From NCBI GenBank assembly GCA_948144175.1, contig CANXME010000812.1, positions 992,001-1,056,000 of the forward strand: a stretch of DNA of 64,000 nt, written 5' to 3'. The DNA comes from Closterium sp. NIES-65 (taxonomy: Eukaryota; Streptophyta; Zygnematophyceae; Desmidiales; Closteriaceae). Below the pieces are notes generated by a model. It did not search any database. It was not told where the DNA came from and saw only the letters and a list, made by a program, of their open reading frames with translations. Each line of letters begins with the position of its first letter. The stretch's first letter is position 1. Shown here piece after piece: positions 12,301 through 25,600 of this stretch. The translations under genes were made by a program, and so were the position numbers.

Positions 12301-15300
12301 GCGCCGCATTGGCATGGTCATGGACGTCGCTCGTACGTCCATGATGCATGCAGTTGTCCCCCATTTTCTGTGGCCGTTTGCGGTTCGGTACGCGGCGCAT
12401 CAGATCAACCTTCACCCCAGGGTCTCCATGCCGGAGACCTCCCCAGCTTTGCTGTGGACGGGGAAGGTTGGCGATGCGTCTGCGTTCCGTGTCTGGGGAT
12501 CTCGGGCGTTTGTCCGCGACTTGTCTGCGGACAAACTGTCCCCTCGTGCTGCTCCTTGTGTCTTCCTTGGCTTCCCCTCTGACGCACCAGGGTGGCAGTT
12601 CTACCACCCCTCCTCTCGTCGTGTTTTGTCCTCCCAGGACGTCACGTTTGACGAGTCGGTCCCCTACTACCGCCTCTTCCCCTACCGCACTCCTTCCCTC
12701 CCCCCGCCGCCGCACTTCCTTGTGCCAGGTCCCACCCAGGTAGACCCCCTCCCCCCTCAGGGTCCTAACCCTTCAGGTGTGTCCCAGGTAGACGCAGTCG
12801 AGCCGGTCGAGGTTGCTGGTGACTCTGGTACTGCTGCGGGTGCTGAGCCTGGGGGTGCTGACTCTGGGGGTGCTACGCGAGTGGGTGCTGAGCCTGGGGG
12901 TATTGAGCCTGGGGGTGCTACGACTGAGGGTGCTGAGCCTGGGGGTCCTTCGCCTGGGGGTGCTGCGTCTGGAGCTGCTGAGCCTGGGGGTGCTGCGTCT
13001 GGAGCTACTGAGCCTGGGGGTAGTGAGTCTGGAGCTGCTGAGCCTGGGGGTGCGGAGCCCGCGGCCGCTGGACCTCCTCGTGTGGCGTCGGGCGGTGCTG
13101 GGCCTGGTGGTTCTCCGGGTGCTTCATCTCGGCGGGAGCCACTCTCTCCACAGAAGCTGCGCGAGTGGTTTGCCCGGCGCTCGAGGCGTACTGCTGGAGC
13201 TGGTGCTTCTTCGGCTGCTGAGGGTGCTGGTGCCGCCGGTCTCGGAGGTGCTAGCCCTGGGAGTACTGGAGCTGCTGGGCCTGCGAGTGCGACTGGAGTC
13301 GGAGCTGCTGAGGGTGTTGGCGCTGAGGCTACTGCTGTAAGTCCTAGCGGCGGTCCTGCTGCGGGTGCTGCTGGTGCTGCTGGAGGTACTGGAGCTGGAG
13401 GTGCTGTTGGCGCTGGTGCTGCCACTGGGGGTGCTGGTGCTGTCCCTGCTGTGTCTGGAGTCGCCGCGCGGCCTCGGCCGTACTTTGTTCCGCTCCTTCA
13501 GCAGGTTCTTGGTCTTCCTCCTCCCTTAGAGTGTCCACCGCCTGTCCAGTCACAGTCACAGTTACCGCCGGCCTCCCCACTGCCTGCTCCTTCTCCCTAC
13601 ACTGGTCCTACTGGAGGTCTTGCTGAGCGTCGTGAGCCTGTGTCTCGTCCTGCGTCGCCGGTTCGTGCTGCTCACGGTAGTGGTCGCGGTTCGCGTCAGC
13701 GTCCTCCTCCTGTCCCTGGCATGCACCAGATGTCTCTGCGTCCGTCCACTGCTCCTCTGAGTGCCCCTTTGCCTTCTCCTCCTCCTCTCTCTTCCTGCCC
13801 TTGCCGACCCGGAGTCGGACTCTCTTCGTGCTGCCAGTCCTACTGACACGCGTCTCCTTGCTACTGTCGTCACTGACCCCTCTTTTGAGTCCACTGCTGC
13901 GTCTGCTCTTGTTGCTGAGCTCGTCGACTTTGCTGCTTGTTGTCGTCTAGACTACGCTGCTAGTCTCGTTGCTGAGTCTGCGTCTGCCTTTCCTCCGTCC
14001 GTCGGGGGTGAGTGTGCTCTTGGCACGGACGTCCTTGAGGACAGGCAGGAGGAGTTCCAGTGTCTGGCTGCTGCTTCACCTCATCTCGTGTCCGTACTGC
14101 TTACCCCTGAGGGAGACCCGGATGCACTTGACATCCCGACTCCGCGCTCTTACGCGGAGGCGATAGAGGGTCCCTACTCCTCTCAGTGGCAGGCAGCTAT
14201 GGATGCAGAGATGGCTTCCTGGAAGTGCACAGGCACCTACGTTGACGCGGTTCCCCCACCTGGGGCGAACATCATCAGTGGCATGTGGATCTTCAGGGTA
14301 AAGCGGCCGCCGGGCTCTCCGCCTGTCTTCAAGGCGCGGTACGTGGCTCGTGGCTTCAGTCAGCGGCAGGGATTTGACTACTTTCAGACCTTCTCTCCCA
14401 CCCCGAAGATGACCACTCTTCGGGTGCTGCTACACATAGCCGCTCAGCGTAACTACGAGCTTCACTCCCTTGACTTCAGCACTGCTTTCCTGCAGGGGAG
14501 TCTGCACGAGGAGATCTCACTGCCCCGCCCACCTGGCTTCACTGGGTCTTTTCCTCCTAGTACCCACTGGAGCCTCCGGCGGCCAGTCTACGGTCTCCAC
14601 CAGGCGCCCCGTGAGTGGCACGACACACTGAGGACTACACTTGCGGCTCTTGGGTTTGCTCCTTTTACAGCCGACCCGTCGCTGTTTCTACGCACCGATA
14701 CCTCTTTGCCGCCGTTCTACATCCTCGTGTACGTCGACGACTTGGTCTTTGCCACTGTTGACACTGCTAGACTCGCCCACGTGAAGTCCGAGCTGCAGAA
14801 GAGACACACGTGCACAGACCTGGGTGAACTGCGCAGCTACCTTGGCTTGCAGATCACCCGGGACAGAGCACGCCGCACCATTACCCTGACTCAGTCACAC
14901 ATGGTGCAGCAGGTCCTTCAGCGCTTCGGCTTCACGTACTCCTCGCCTCAGGCCACTCCTCTGCCTACTCGCCACTCGCTCTCAGCTCTGCCTTCGGATG
15001 AGTCCGTAGAGTCGAGTGGCCCGTACCCAGAGCTTGTTGGCTGCCTCATGTACCTGATGACCTGCACACGACCTGACCTTGCATACCCTGTTAGTAATCT
15101 TGTACGCTATGTTGCTCCTGGGAGACACAGACCAGAGCACATGGCTGCAGCGAAGAGGGTGTTGCGCTACTTGTGCAGTACGTCGGGCATGGGGCTAGTG
15201 CTTGGAGGGCAGAGTCCAGTGGTCCTCACTGGGCACGCGGACGCTTCTTGGGCTGACGACCAGGCTACGCAGCGGTCGTCACAGGGTCACACCTTCAGCC

Positions 15301-15921
15301 TTGGTTCCGGCTCTGTTTCGTGGCGGGCTACTCGCTCGTCTTCTGTTCTCGGCTCCAGTTGTGAGGCCGAGATCTACGCCGGGGCCATGGCTGCACAGGA
15401 GCTTCGCTGGCTCACCTACCTGCTGACCGACCTTGGAGAGCCGCCTCGTTCTCCTCGAGTCCTGTACGTAGATAACAAGGCCATGCTGGCCTTGTGTTGA
15501 GAGCAGAGACTGGAGCACAGAACAAAGCACGTTGCTCTTCGCTACTTCCTTACTCGTGAGCTACAGCAGCGTGGTCAGTTGCGGCTTGCGTACGTGGCCT
15601 CTGAGGCCAACACTGCTGATGTTTTCACCAAGGCACTTGCGCCTTGTGATCATCAGCGCTTCTGTACTCAGCTTGGTCTTGTGCCTGTCTTGCCTCACTT
15701 GCTCACTTCTTGACCTTGCTTGTACTGTCACATATATATACACCTGCTCTTGTTTGCGTAGCCTCTTATATATATATGTGCTCCTGCATGTGAACTGGCC
15801 TTCTGGCCTTGAACTTGTGCTCGGAATGTGTGGTGACTTTGTGATCCACCCTGAGCTTTGCTTTGCTTTGCTTGACTGGTCTTGTGACCCCTTGTTCTCC
15901 CCCACTTTGCCTATGGGGGTG

Positions 15922-16042
15922 TGTCAAATTATAATGTTGTCTAGGCTTTAGTGGGGTAGCCCATATGGGGAACACATTTCTAGGGTTGCATATTTGTATC
16001 ACTTTCATTCCATAGTCATTCATTCTCGTTCTAATTTCCTCA
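15922..16042 (+). repeat. 3' LTR of copia B
   Basis: 121 bp, preceded by the purine tract ATGGGGGTG and followed by the target duplication AACAA at 16043-16047. Its near identity to the 5' LTR indicates a young insertion. Confidence 0.93.
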
Positions 16043-16360
16043 AACAATGCGTCCTCCTGAGCAGCACCTGAACTAGTACCTAAGCAAGTACCTACACTAG
16101 CAACTGGCATAGGATCAACACTAGCACCTAAGCAGAAAACACGAGAGTAAACAAAGTCAGAAACACTAGAGTCAACAACAACATACATAGGATGAGGAGT
16201 TCCTAAGAGATGAAGCAACTGAGAAGCAGACATGTCCCACAGAGCGGCACCGTGCGAGTGAACAAGAGGAAGCCAGTCAGGGGCAGGGTCGTTGACGCCG
16301 TAGGCCGTGCATAGAGTGTTAGTGAGCTGAGCAAAGCACTAACCCGGTAGGTGGCGGCGA
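16043..16360 (-). mobile_element. Copia F remnant, piece 2 (gag/protease junction)
   Basis: Minus-strand fossil fragment lying between copia B and the 3' LTR of copia E. The minus strand carries a gag C-terminal-like segment (SQLLHLLGTPHPMYVVVDSS, then SDFVYSRVFCLG) whose position corresponds to the FDLDYEAILAAMY region of the E gag. It begins with AACAA, the right copy of the copia B duplication, and ends with GGCGA (16356-16360), the left copy of the copia E duplication. It therefore continues both piece 1 and piece 3 of the same old element. Confidence 0.75.
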
Positions 16361-16494
16361 TGTTAAAGCTTATGCAAGGTGAGTTTGGACTATCGAGAGT
16401 TTGGTACAAAAGGAAAAGCCTAAGGGGTTGTACCCCACAGTGAGTGCCCCACTAAAGCCTACCTAAACTACAACATATAAACATATGTTTCACA
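16361..16494 (-). repeat. 3' LTR of copia E
   Basis: 134 bp. On the minus strand it starts TGTGAAACATATG after the tract ATGGGGGTG and ends GCTTTAACA. About 5 of 134 positions differ from the partner LTR at 47705, which suggests an older insertion than copia B. Confidence 0.88.
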
Positions 16495-19400
16495 CACCCC
16501 CATAGGCAAAGTGGGGGAGAACAGCGGGTCACAAAACCAGGCAGGAAGTGCAAAGCAAGCTCAGGGTGGATCACAACGTCACCACGCAGTCTGAGCACAA
16601 GCAAAGGGCCACAAGACCAGTTCACATGCACAGATATATATGTAACAACAACAGCACAGTGATATCTACCTACAAGAGCAAGCATGCAGGTATACATATA
16701 GATCAGAGTACAAACTAAGCCTACAGCAAGTGAGGAAGTGTGGGCACAAGGCCTAACAAGGTGCAGAAACGCTGATGATCACCAGACGGAAGCGCCTTGG
16801 TGAATATATCAGCAGTGTTGGCCCAAGTGGCCACGTAAGCAAGCCGAAGCTGGCCACGCTGCTCCAGCTCTCGAGCAAGGAAGTAACGCAGAGCGATGTG
16901 CTTCGTTCTGTGCTCCAGTCTGTGCTCCTGACACAAGGCAATGGCGGCCTTGTTGTCGACGTACAGAACTTGAGGAGAACGAGGCTGCTCTCCCAAGTCG
17001 GTCAGCAGGTAGGTGAGCCAGCGTAGCTCCTGTGCAGCCATGGCTGTGGCGTAGATCTCGGCCTCACAGCTGGAGCTGAGAACCGAAGACGAACGTGTAG
17101 AACGCCAGGAAACTGAACCAGAACCAAGGCTGAAGGTGTAACCCTGTAACGACCACTGCATAGCCTGGTCGTCAACCCAAGAGGCGTCCGAGTGACCAGT
17201 GAGGACAACGTCACCCCGTCCTCCAAGCACGAGCCCCATGCCCGATGTACTGCACAAGTAGCGTAGTACCCTCTTAGCAGCATCCATGTGCACCTTTCGG
17301 TGCCGACCAGGAGCCACGTAGCGAGCCAGAAGACCAAGAGGGTACGCAAGGTCAGGACGAGTGCAGGTCATCAGGTACATGAGGCAGCCCACTAGCTCTG
17401 GGTAAGGACCACTCGGCTCTATGGACTCGTCCGAAGGTGGAGCTAAGACCAGTAGACGACAGGAGGCTAAGAACCTGGCGAAGCACGGAGTCAGGCGGTG
17501 GCAGAGACGACGGAGACGGCGGAGCAAAAGAACATGCGCGGCTGTGCTGTGCCACCAGCACCAGCAGCTCCAGCACCCTCAGCAGCTCTAGCACCTCCAG
17601 CAGCTCCAGCACCCTCAGCAGCTCCAGCACCTCCAGCAGCTCCAGTACCCTCAGCAGCTCCAGCTCCTCCAGCAGCTCCAGTACCCTCAGCAGCTCCAGC
17701 ACCTCCAGCAGCTCCAGAACCCTCAGCACCAGCCCCACCTAGTGTAGCACCCCTAGAACCGGCACCTCCAGTCCCAGGGTCTCCAACCGCAGTGCCACCA
17801 GCAGCAGCACCCTCAGACACGCCACCGTCAGCCCCAGCAGCTCTAGTACTCCCAGTACGAGCACCTCCAGGACCAGCGACACCAGCACCTCTAGCAGGCA
17901 AAGGACCAGCACCACTCCTAGTTCCAATGACGCTAGCAGAACAACCCCCAGCAGTAGAGCCCTGAGGTGCAGAAGCGCGACGCTGACGGCGACCGTACCA
18001 GACGTGCAGCTGCTGGGAGGTGAGAGGCACACACGGACGAAGACGGCTACTCCAAGGAGACCGCCTAACAGCAGTCTCAGGACCCTCAGGCGACTCACCC
18101 CCAGACTCAGCACCCCCAGGCTTCGCACACGCAGGCTTAGCACCCCCAGACGCAGCACCCCTAGACGCAGCACCTCCAGGCTCCTCACGCGCAGGCTCAG
18201 CACCTCCAGGCGCCGTACCCTCAGGCCCCTCACGCCCAGCGCCCCCAGACTCAGCACCCCCACGCTGCGCACCCCCAAGCTCCGCACCCCCAAGGACAGC
18301 ACCACCACCAGCAGGACCTGAGTCACTAGTGACCTCAACAGGCGCAGGAACGGGAGGGTCTACCTGAGAAACACCTGAAGGAGCAGGACCTGGCGCGGGG
18401 AGTGGGTCTACCTGGGGAGGACCTGGGGCAAGAAAGAGCGGCGAGAGAGGGCGAGAAGCAGTGCGGTAGGGGAAGAGGCGGTAGAAGGGGACTGACTCGT
18501 CAAAGGTGACGTCTTGGGACGCAAAGACACGGCGCGAGGCGGGGTCGTAAAACTGCCAGCCAGGCGCGTCAGGGACAAAGCCAAGGAAGACGCAAGGAAT
18601 GGCGCGAGGGGAGAGCTTGTCCGCGGTGGTATCACGAACAAAGGCACGAGCACCCCAGACCCGGAAACGCGACGCGTCGCCAACCTTCCCCGTCCACACC
18701 AGTGTGGGCGAGGTCTCCGGCAAGGAGACACGGGGCCAAAGGTTGAGCTGATGCACGGCGTACCGGACCGCAAACGGCCACAGAAAATGGGGGGCAGCCG
18801 CATGGATCATGGAGGTACGAGCGACCTCCATGACTAAGCCAATGCGGCGCTCAGCAACCCCATTCTGCTGTGGAGAGGCCGGAAGCGTGAAAGTCTGGCG
18901 GATGCCGTGCTCCTCACAGAAGGCGGCCAAGAGGTCCGAGGAGAACTCACCACCTCTGTCAGAGTGCAGACGCAGGACAGGAAAGTCCGACTGGAACCGC
19001 TCGCGGAGCTGGAGACGAGTAGCGCAGATCCAGAGGATCAAAACATCAGGGACATCCCCCTTGCGCTGCAAGGGGAAGACCGTGGTGTAGCGCGTGTAGT
19101 CGTCGACAACCAGCATGAAGTACCGCTCGTGGCCCTGTCCACGGACGCGGGCTGGGCCCCACACGTCCAGGTGGAGAGTCTGCAGTGGAGCCTCTGTGGG
19201 AGGGAACGAGGAGGAGTGAGGAGCGGCGCGCTGCCGCCCCTCGACGCAAGGAATGCAGGGCGGCGCAGGCGAGGGAGGGAGGGCAGGTAGAGACCTAGGA
19301 AGACCAGAAACCAGAAAGCGAGAGTGCATGCTACGAAGGCGAGGCAGGGAGGGGTGTCCCAAGCAGTGGTGCCAAAGGAGGGTGTCGTGAGATAGCCAGC

Positions 19401-21275
19401 GACACTCACACTGGGTAGCTACCTGAGCAGACGCGTGCAGCTGGGGAGACAAAGGGGTGAAGCGGGACCCAGTGGTGAGGGTGTACAGACTTGACCCTGG
19501 CGCACGTGTGAACGTGGCCAGGTGGCGGCCAGTCTGGGAGCACGTGCAGATTGCCACACGTTGTCGGCCAGGGGTGAAGGTGTCAACACCCGCATCCTGG
19601 AGGACAGGGTTGCTCACCAAGTTCGTAAAGAACGAGGGGAGGTGGAGACCAGACAGCTCACCAGACGGGACCGCCGGACACGGAAGCACAGTGGAAGACT
19701 GTGCAAGCACTGGGCCCCCAGAGGGGTCAGCCAGTGAGACAGGAACAGGTGCAGGAAGGGGAGTGACTGTGGTACTGTCGCGAAAGAAACAGCGGGAAGC
19801 ACCAGAGTCAAGTGTGAAGGTGTGCAAGGTCTGTGCAAGCGCAGTACCAGGGGGAGCAGACTCACAAGCACCTAGTGCTGCAGGGGCTATACCTGGGGCT
19901 ATACCAGGATCCGGCGGCACACACAAGTAGCAGTCACCCTCAGCACTAACAGACAATGCATACATAGCAGCAAGAATAGCCTCATAGTCAAGATCAAAGA
20001 TTGGTACATCACGCCTAAGCAAGTCTGCCCAGTTGGGGAACTCAGTAGCATCAGGAAACTTGGCACGCCAGGCGTCGCTAAGTCGAGCGAAGCAGCGCTG
20101 CTCAGTGTGAAACCCTGTGCACTGGCGATTAGCGCGGGGACCTGTGCGGATCATATAGGGGCAGCGACCAGGACCCCCAGAAGCCCCACGCCCGGCAGAC
20201 CAGTCAAGAAGCTGCTGGGAAGTGGGGGTCTGGCGCTGACGCTGCTGCTGCTGCTGCGGCTGCTGCTGGCCCTGACCACCACTGCCACCACCGCTCCCTC
20301 CTCCCCCACCGCCGTTGCTGCCCCCTCCACCGCCCCCAGTGCCTCCGCCGCCCCCACCACCACCTCCACCACCTCCACCCCCATGACCACCCCACCACCT
20401 CCACCGCCCCCGCCGCCTGCACCACCGCCACTTCCACCGCCGCCCCCACCTCCCCTGCCACCCTTGCCGCCCCTGCCGCTGCAACGCTTCCCACTTAGAG
20501 CGGAAGCAGCCCCGACCTCCTCAACACCAAGGTAGTCGTGAGCAGCAGCTGCGGAGGCGTAGGAGGGGGTGAGAGGGGAGGGGGAGCACCCCTCAAAGAG
20601 GGGAGAGCGCGGAGTGCCACGAGCAGCACCTACAGCGAGAATGTTCTTTTCTGCTGCTAGGAGGTGCTTCTCGAAGTCGTCGACAGTGAGAGTAGGGGGG
20701 TCGAGCGCTAGGAAGTGGTCCCTGACCGAGCTAAGAGTGTCAGGGAGGCGGGTGACGAGGAAATAGAGAGTGAAGTACATCGGGGGGGGGGGGGGGGGGG
20801 TTGCATCACAGAACTCGGCTGAAAGGGCGACACGAAAGCGGGAGTCAGTAGCGCGCAGGTTAGAAATGAGGTCCTCAGCAGTGGTGAACGAGGAAAGGTC
20901 AGGGAATAGGTAGGGTAGCTTGAGCCGACCTATGGCTGCAGTGGCCGGGGAGGGGTAGCGTGCAACTACAGCATCGTACGGTGCCTTAGCAGTTTTGTGC
21001 TGGCTGAAATGCGCGCGCTCAGGAATCGGCAGATGGTTCCTAATAGCTAGGCGTGTTGCAGCATCGTGAGTCTGCCACTGTGAGAGTTCGAGAGCAGGAG
21101 CATCGGCAGTAGGGGCAACGGCAGTGCCAGACACGTAATCGAACAGTGAGACACCCTCTTTAGCATCAGTCAGAAGGAACAGTTGCAGGTCGTCGAGCCA
21201 CACAGCGAACTCTATGGGGCGACCGTCATGCTCGAGCGCAAGATAATTAGGCGTCGTCATATCGGTAGCAGGCAA

Positions 21276-21786
21276 AGGCAGGTAGGAAGCAGGTAGCTGA
21301 CAGGGGGCACTAGACAGTAGGCTGCAGGCAAAGACAGAGACAGCAGGCAGTAGACAGCAAGCTCAGACAGAGGCAATAGGCAGTAGGCAACACAGGCAAC
21401 GTGCTGGGCAGTAGCAGGCCGCAATCGAGCTCCTAAGGTGGCGCTCTAGACAGTAGCAGGCCGTGCAACCCTAAGGCAGCGGGCTCGGCAGCAGCAAGCC
21501 GCACAGGCAGGCACACGAGCAGGGCACGCGCGGCTGCTGGCTGCGTGCGGCTGAGGGTTGCGCGCGGCTGCTGGCTGCGCGCGGCGACGAGCTGCGCGCG
21601 GCTCCTGGCTGCGCGTGGCGACAGGCTGCGCGCGGCTCCTGGCTGCGCGTGGCGACAAGCATCGCGCGCGACTGCGTGCTGCGTGCGGCAACGGGCCGCG
21701 CGGGCGTAACCTAAGCAGGCTGTGCGCGGGCGGCGTAAGGGGCGCACGGGCGGGGCCGAAACGGGCGTCGCGGGTGGGTCTAAAAC
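21276..21786 (-). repeat. Leader of copia E with 34-bp GC-rich tandem repeats
   Basis: Untranslated leader of copia E upstream of its gag start at 21275. Positions about 21530-21665 hold roughly four 34-bp units (CCTGGCTGCGCGTGGCGACA plus 14 bp). Positions 21290-21420 are purine-rich with repeated CAGGCAGTAG words. Gypsy-1 begins at 21787. The remaining E leader is the 33-bp stretch next to the 5' LTR at 47672-47704. Confidence 0.7.
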
Positions 21787-22188
21787 TGTGGGAGGACGTC
21801 CCCGTTATAATATTTTCTCACTATTATATTTTTCCGTTATCCTATTCTCCCTTTTCTCCTCTTTATTTTCGTCTTTCTCTCATCTCAATCGGCCTACTAT
21901 TCTATTTTCTAGAGCCTTCTAATTATTTCTCTTATTTCCTACTTTTCCCACCGACATACCTATTATACGGCACCGAGAGTGCCGACAGTGGTGTATACGG
22001 TGTAATCTGGGCGTAATCCCAAGTGCCAATAGCCTTGCGTGCTTGTGCGCACTTGTGATTGTAGTATTGGGAAGGGCGTGTTCCCGAAGGTTCGTTTTAT
22101 CTCGTTTATCCTTGTATTTTCCGAGTATAAAAATGCCTTGTATTCAGTTTTAGTGACAAGTTTCGATTGAGAATTCGATCTTGTGACA
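21787..22188 (+). repeat. 5' LTR of gypsy-1
   Basis: About 402 bp, TGTGGGAGGACGTCCCC...ATCTTGTGACA, followed two bases later by the primer-binding site. It is AT-richer than the surrounding copia sequence. A TATA-like GAGTATAAAAATG lies at about 22117-22129. The left limit is inferred from the TG...CA rule because no partner LTR is in the window. Confidence 0.72.
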
Positions 22189-22611
22189 CTTGGTAATCAG
22201 AGCCGTTCTCACTCGACGACTCTCGGCTAAGCAGCGGTCGCAGAAAAAATCGCCTCGAAGAACCGCCGGGGGCGACCAATTCGACGCCGATTTCTGGTAA
22301 GCACCAGTTCCGCGCTTTTCGAATTAACCCCCTCGCGTGGTTTTTGAACAGGATGGGTTCGCCGGCGACCGACGACGTTACGCAGCAGCTCTTCGCGCAA
22401 ATCGCCAAGATGGAAGCGGAGATGCGAGCGACGACTGAACGGTCGCGATTGGAGAACGAGCAGCTGCGAAACAAACTGCAGCGCGTTACGCAGCTCCTCT
22501 CGACCATGAACATTCCTGCTTCGACGACTTCGCAGCAGTCGCAGCGTCAGTTCGAGGTTCCGAAACTTTGCTCGCCGGAATCGTTCGACCCTAGCGATCG
22601 AAAATCCGACG

Positions 22612-25600
22612 TCAGGCCCCGACCCCGCCTTCATTCAGCTCCGCCGAGCTACTGCCGAGCCGCCAGCGCCACCCGAGCCGCCGCGCCACCTGAGCCGCCC
22701 GAGCCACCGTCCCGCCGAGCCGCCTGAGCCGCCCGAGCCGCCCGAGCCGCCGACCCGCTGAGCCGCCCGAGCCGCCCGAGTCGCCGTAGCCGCCCGAGCC
22801 GCCCGAGCCGCCCGAGCCGCCTGAGCCGCAGAGTAGCCGAGCCGCCGAGCTGCAGTTCCTGCCGAGCCGCCCAAGCTGCAGTTCCTGCCGACCTGTCGAG
22901 CCGCCGAGCCGCCCGAGCCGCCCTGTCCGATAAGAGCACCTCCCTGTCCGATAAGAGCAGCGCCTCTGTCACTGCACTGCCCTTACCCCACTATTCGCGC
23001 TACTAGTCTGCTACTGTCATGGCTACCCCTAGTGTCCTAGCTTTTGACGCTGAGGGTCGGGCCATTGCCTTTGATGTCTGGGTAGATGACCTGCAGCTTT
23101 TCCTACAGTGCGATAGGCCAGACGGTCTCTCCCTCTTTGACCTCACCTCTGGTGCCTCTCCTGCCCCTGCTGCTGATGCTGACGCCACTGTTCGCTCACA
23201 GTGGGCCACACGCAATGCTGCTGCACGTCTTGCTGTGCGTCGCCACCTGCCTACCTCTGAGCGTGCGCACTTTAGTCAGTACAAGAGTGCTCAGACCTTG
23301 TACGACGCTGTAGTTGCACGCTACTCCTCCCCTGCCACTGCTGCACTGAGCCGCCTCACGCTACCGTACCTCTTCCCTGACCTTGCTGCCTTTCCCACAG
23401 TCGCTGACCTCATTACGCACCTCCGCACTAGTGACACTCGCTACCGCGCTGCGCTTCCTGCTGAGTTCTACGCCAAGAACCCCCCCCCCCATGTACATCA
23501 CTCTCTACTACATAGTCATCCGCCTCCCTGACTCCCTTAGCGTAGTCAGGGACCACTTCCTCTCAGTTTGCCCCACCACCCTCACCATTGACCTCCTCGA
23601 GAAGGCCCTCCTAGCAGCGGAGAAGAGCATAGTCGCTTTAGGAGCCTCTCGTGGTGACCCTCGCACCCCCATCTTTGAGGGGTGTTCCCCCTCCCCCCTT
23701 TTGCCCTCTGTTGCCTCTGCTGCTGCGGCCGACCTCGTTGGGCTTGAGTCGGTCGGTGCGTCGTCTACCCCTAGCGGGAGACGCCGCCCTGGCAAGGGCA
23801 AGGGGGGCAGGGGCGCTGGAGGAGCTTGCAGGATCAGTGGAGGCGGCGGTGGAGGCGGTGGAGGGTGTGGGGGTGGCGGTGGGGGTGGTGGCGGGGGGTG
23901 GAGGTGTTGGTGGCGGCAGTGGAGGCGGAGGAGGCGGCGGTGGCGGTGGGAGCGGAGGTGGTGGCGGAGGTGGCGGCGGTGGAGGAGGCGGTGGCGGAGG
24001 AGGTGGAGCTGGTCGGTGTGGCGCTGCGCAGAGGGTCAGCTCCGGTGGAGGTCAGCGCCAGCAGCAGCAGCAGCACCAGCGCAGTCGTGACATCCCCTCC
24101 CCTCAGCAGCTCCATGAGTGGTACACTGCACGCCAGCGGGGTGGGGGTACTAGTCCGTGCACCTACGTCCTCCGCACCGGCGACCGCGCGGGTGAGCAGT
24201 GCGGGGGTGCGCACTCCACCCAGCGCTGCTTTGGCCGCCTGACGAACGCTTGGCGTCACCAGTTCCCGGAGACCACCGAGATCCCCCGCTGGGGCGAGCT
24301 GTCTAGGGCGGGAGTAGCTGTCTTTGACCTTGACTTTGATGCTATTCTTGCTGCCATGTATGCTGTGACTATTTGTGATGAGGGTGACTGTTACCGGTGT
24401 TTTCCGCCCGACCCGGGCATTGAGACTGCCGCTCTAGGTACTGGTGAGGCTGCTGCTCTAGGTGCTAGCGAGGTTGCTGCTCTAGGTGCTCGTGCGTCTG
24501 CTCCCTCAAGTGCTGGTGATTCTGCTCTCTCAGGTACTGCGTCGGCTTCGGCCTCCCACACCTTCACCCTTGACTCGGGGGCTTCTCGCTCCTTCTTTCG
24601 AGACCGCACCACACTCACGCCGCTTGGCCGGCCAGTTGCAGTCTCTCTGGCAGGCCCCTCTGGGGGTCCTGTCCTTGCTCACTACTCCACTGTCCTCTCG
24701 TGTCCGGCGGCCCCCTCTGGCACCCTGTCTGGTCTTTACCTCCCCTCGTTCTCTACGAACTTGGTGAGTGGTGCTGACCTACAGGATACGGGGGTTCAGC
24801 AGTTCACTCCTGCGCGTCAGCGGGTGACCCACTGCACGGACGCTCGGACAGGCCGACACCTGGCCACGTTTATACGTCGGCCGGGGTCAAGCCTGTACAC
24901 ACTGACCACTGCGTCTCCTCCAGTCACTGCGTCTGGTCAGGTAGCTGCGTCGGGTCAGGTTTTTGCTGCAGCGTCCAGGTCTGGTCCTGAGTCTGCCCCC
25001 TGCTCGTGTCGCCTCCTGTCTCATGAGACTCTCCTCTGGCACCACCGCCTTGGTCACCCCTCCCTGCTTCGTCTCCGAGGCATGGCCTCCCATGTCCTTG
25101 TCTCTGGTCTTCCCCGGTCCCTCACTCCCCTTCCTCCTGGGCCTGGCCCTACGTGCGTCCCCTGTGTCGAGGGGCGCCAGCGGGCTGCCCCTCACTCCTC
25201 CCAGTTTCCTCCGACAGAGGCCTCGCTGCAGACGCTTCACATGGACGTGTGGGGCCCGGCCCGCGTCCGTGGACAGGGTCACGAGCGCTACTTCCTGCTG
25301 GTGGTTGACCACTACTCGCGTTACACCACAGTCTTCCCCTTGCGCAGCAAGGGTGATGTCACTGAGGTGTTGATCGACTAAATCCGTGCAGCTCGTCTCC
25401 AACTCAGGCAGAGCTTCGGCTCGGACTTTCCTGTTCTGCGCCTGCACTCTGACAGAGGCGGAGAGTTCTCCTCTGGCCTTCTGCGAGCCTAGTGCCGTGC
25501 ACGAGGCATCCGCCAGACCTTCATGCTTCCAGACTCTCCACAGCAAAATGGGATTGCTGAGCGCCGCATTGGCATGGTCATCGACGTCGCCCGTACGTCC

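Larger units (their letters stand above)
8548..16042 (+). mobile_element. Copia B: LTR-to-LTR Ty1/copia element, target duplication AACAA
   Basis: The only copia element here that is complete end to end (7495 bp). It has a 126-bp 5' LTR, a primer-binding site at 8674 (TTGTATCGAGCCGGTTCC, a diverged initiator-Met type), a long GC-rich leader with a 21-bp minisatellite, gag from 9785, a glycine-rich tract about 10580-10790, the C-X13-C-X3-H-X4-C motif near 10920-10995, protease about 11300-11520, integrase about 11770-12330, an Ala/Gly/Glu/Pro linker about 12840-13080, RT about 14140-14800 (YVDD), RNase H about 15200-15690, purine tract 15913-15921 and a 121-bp 3' LTR. AACAA flanks both ends (8543-8547, 16043-16047). 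The coding region is broken in roughly five places. The LTRs are nearly identical, so the insertion looks recent. Confidence 0.95.
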
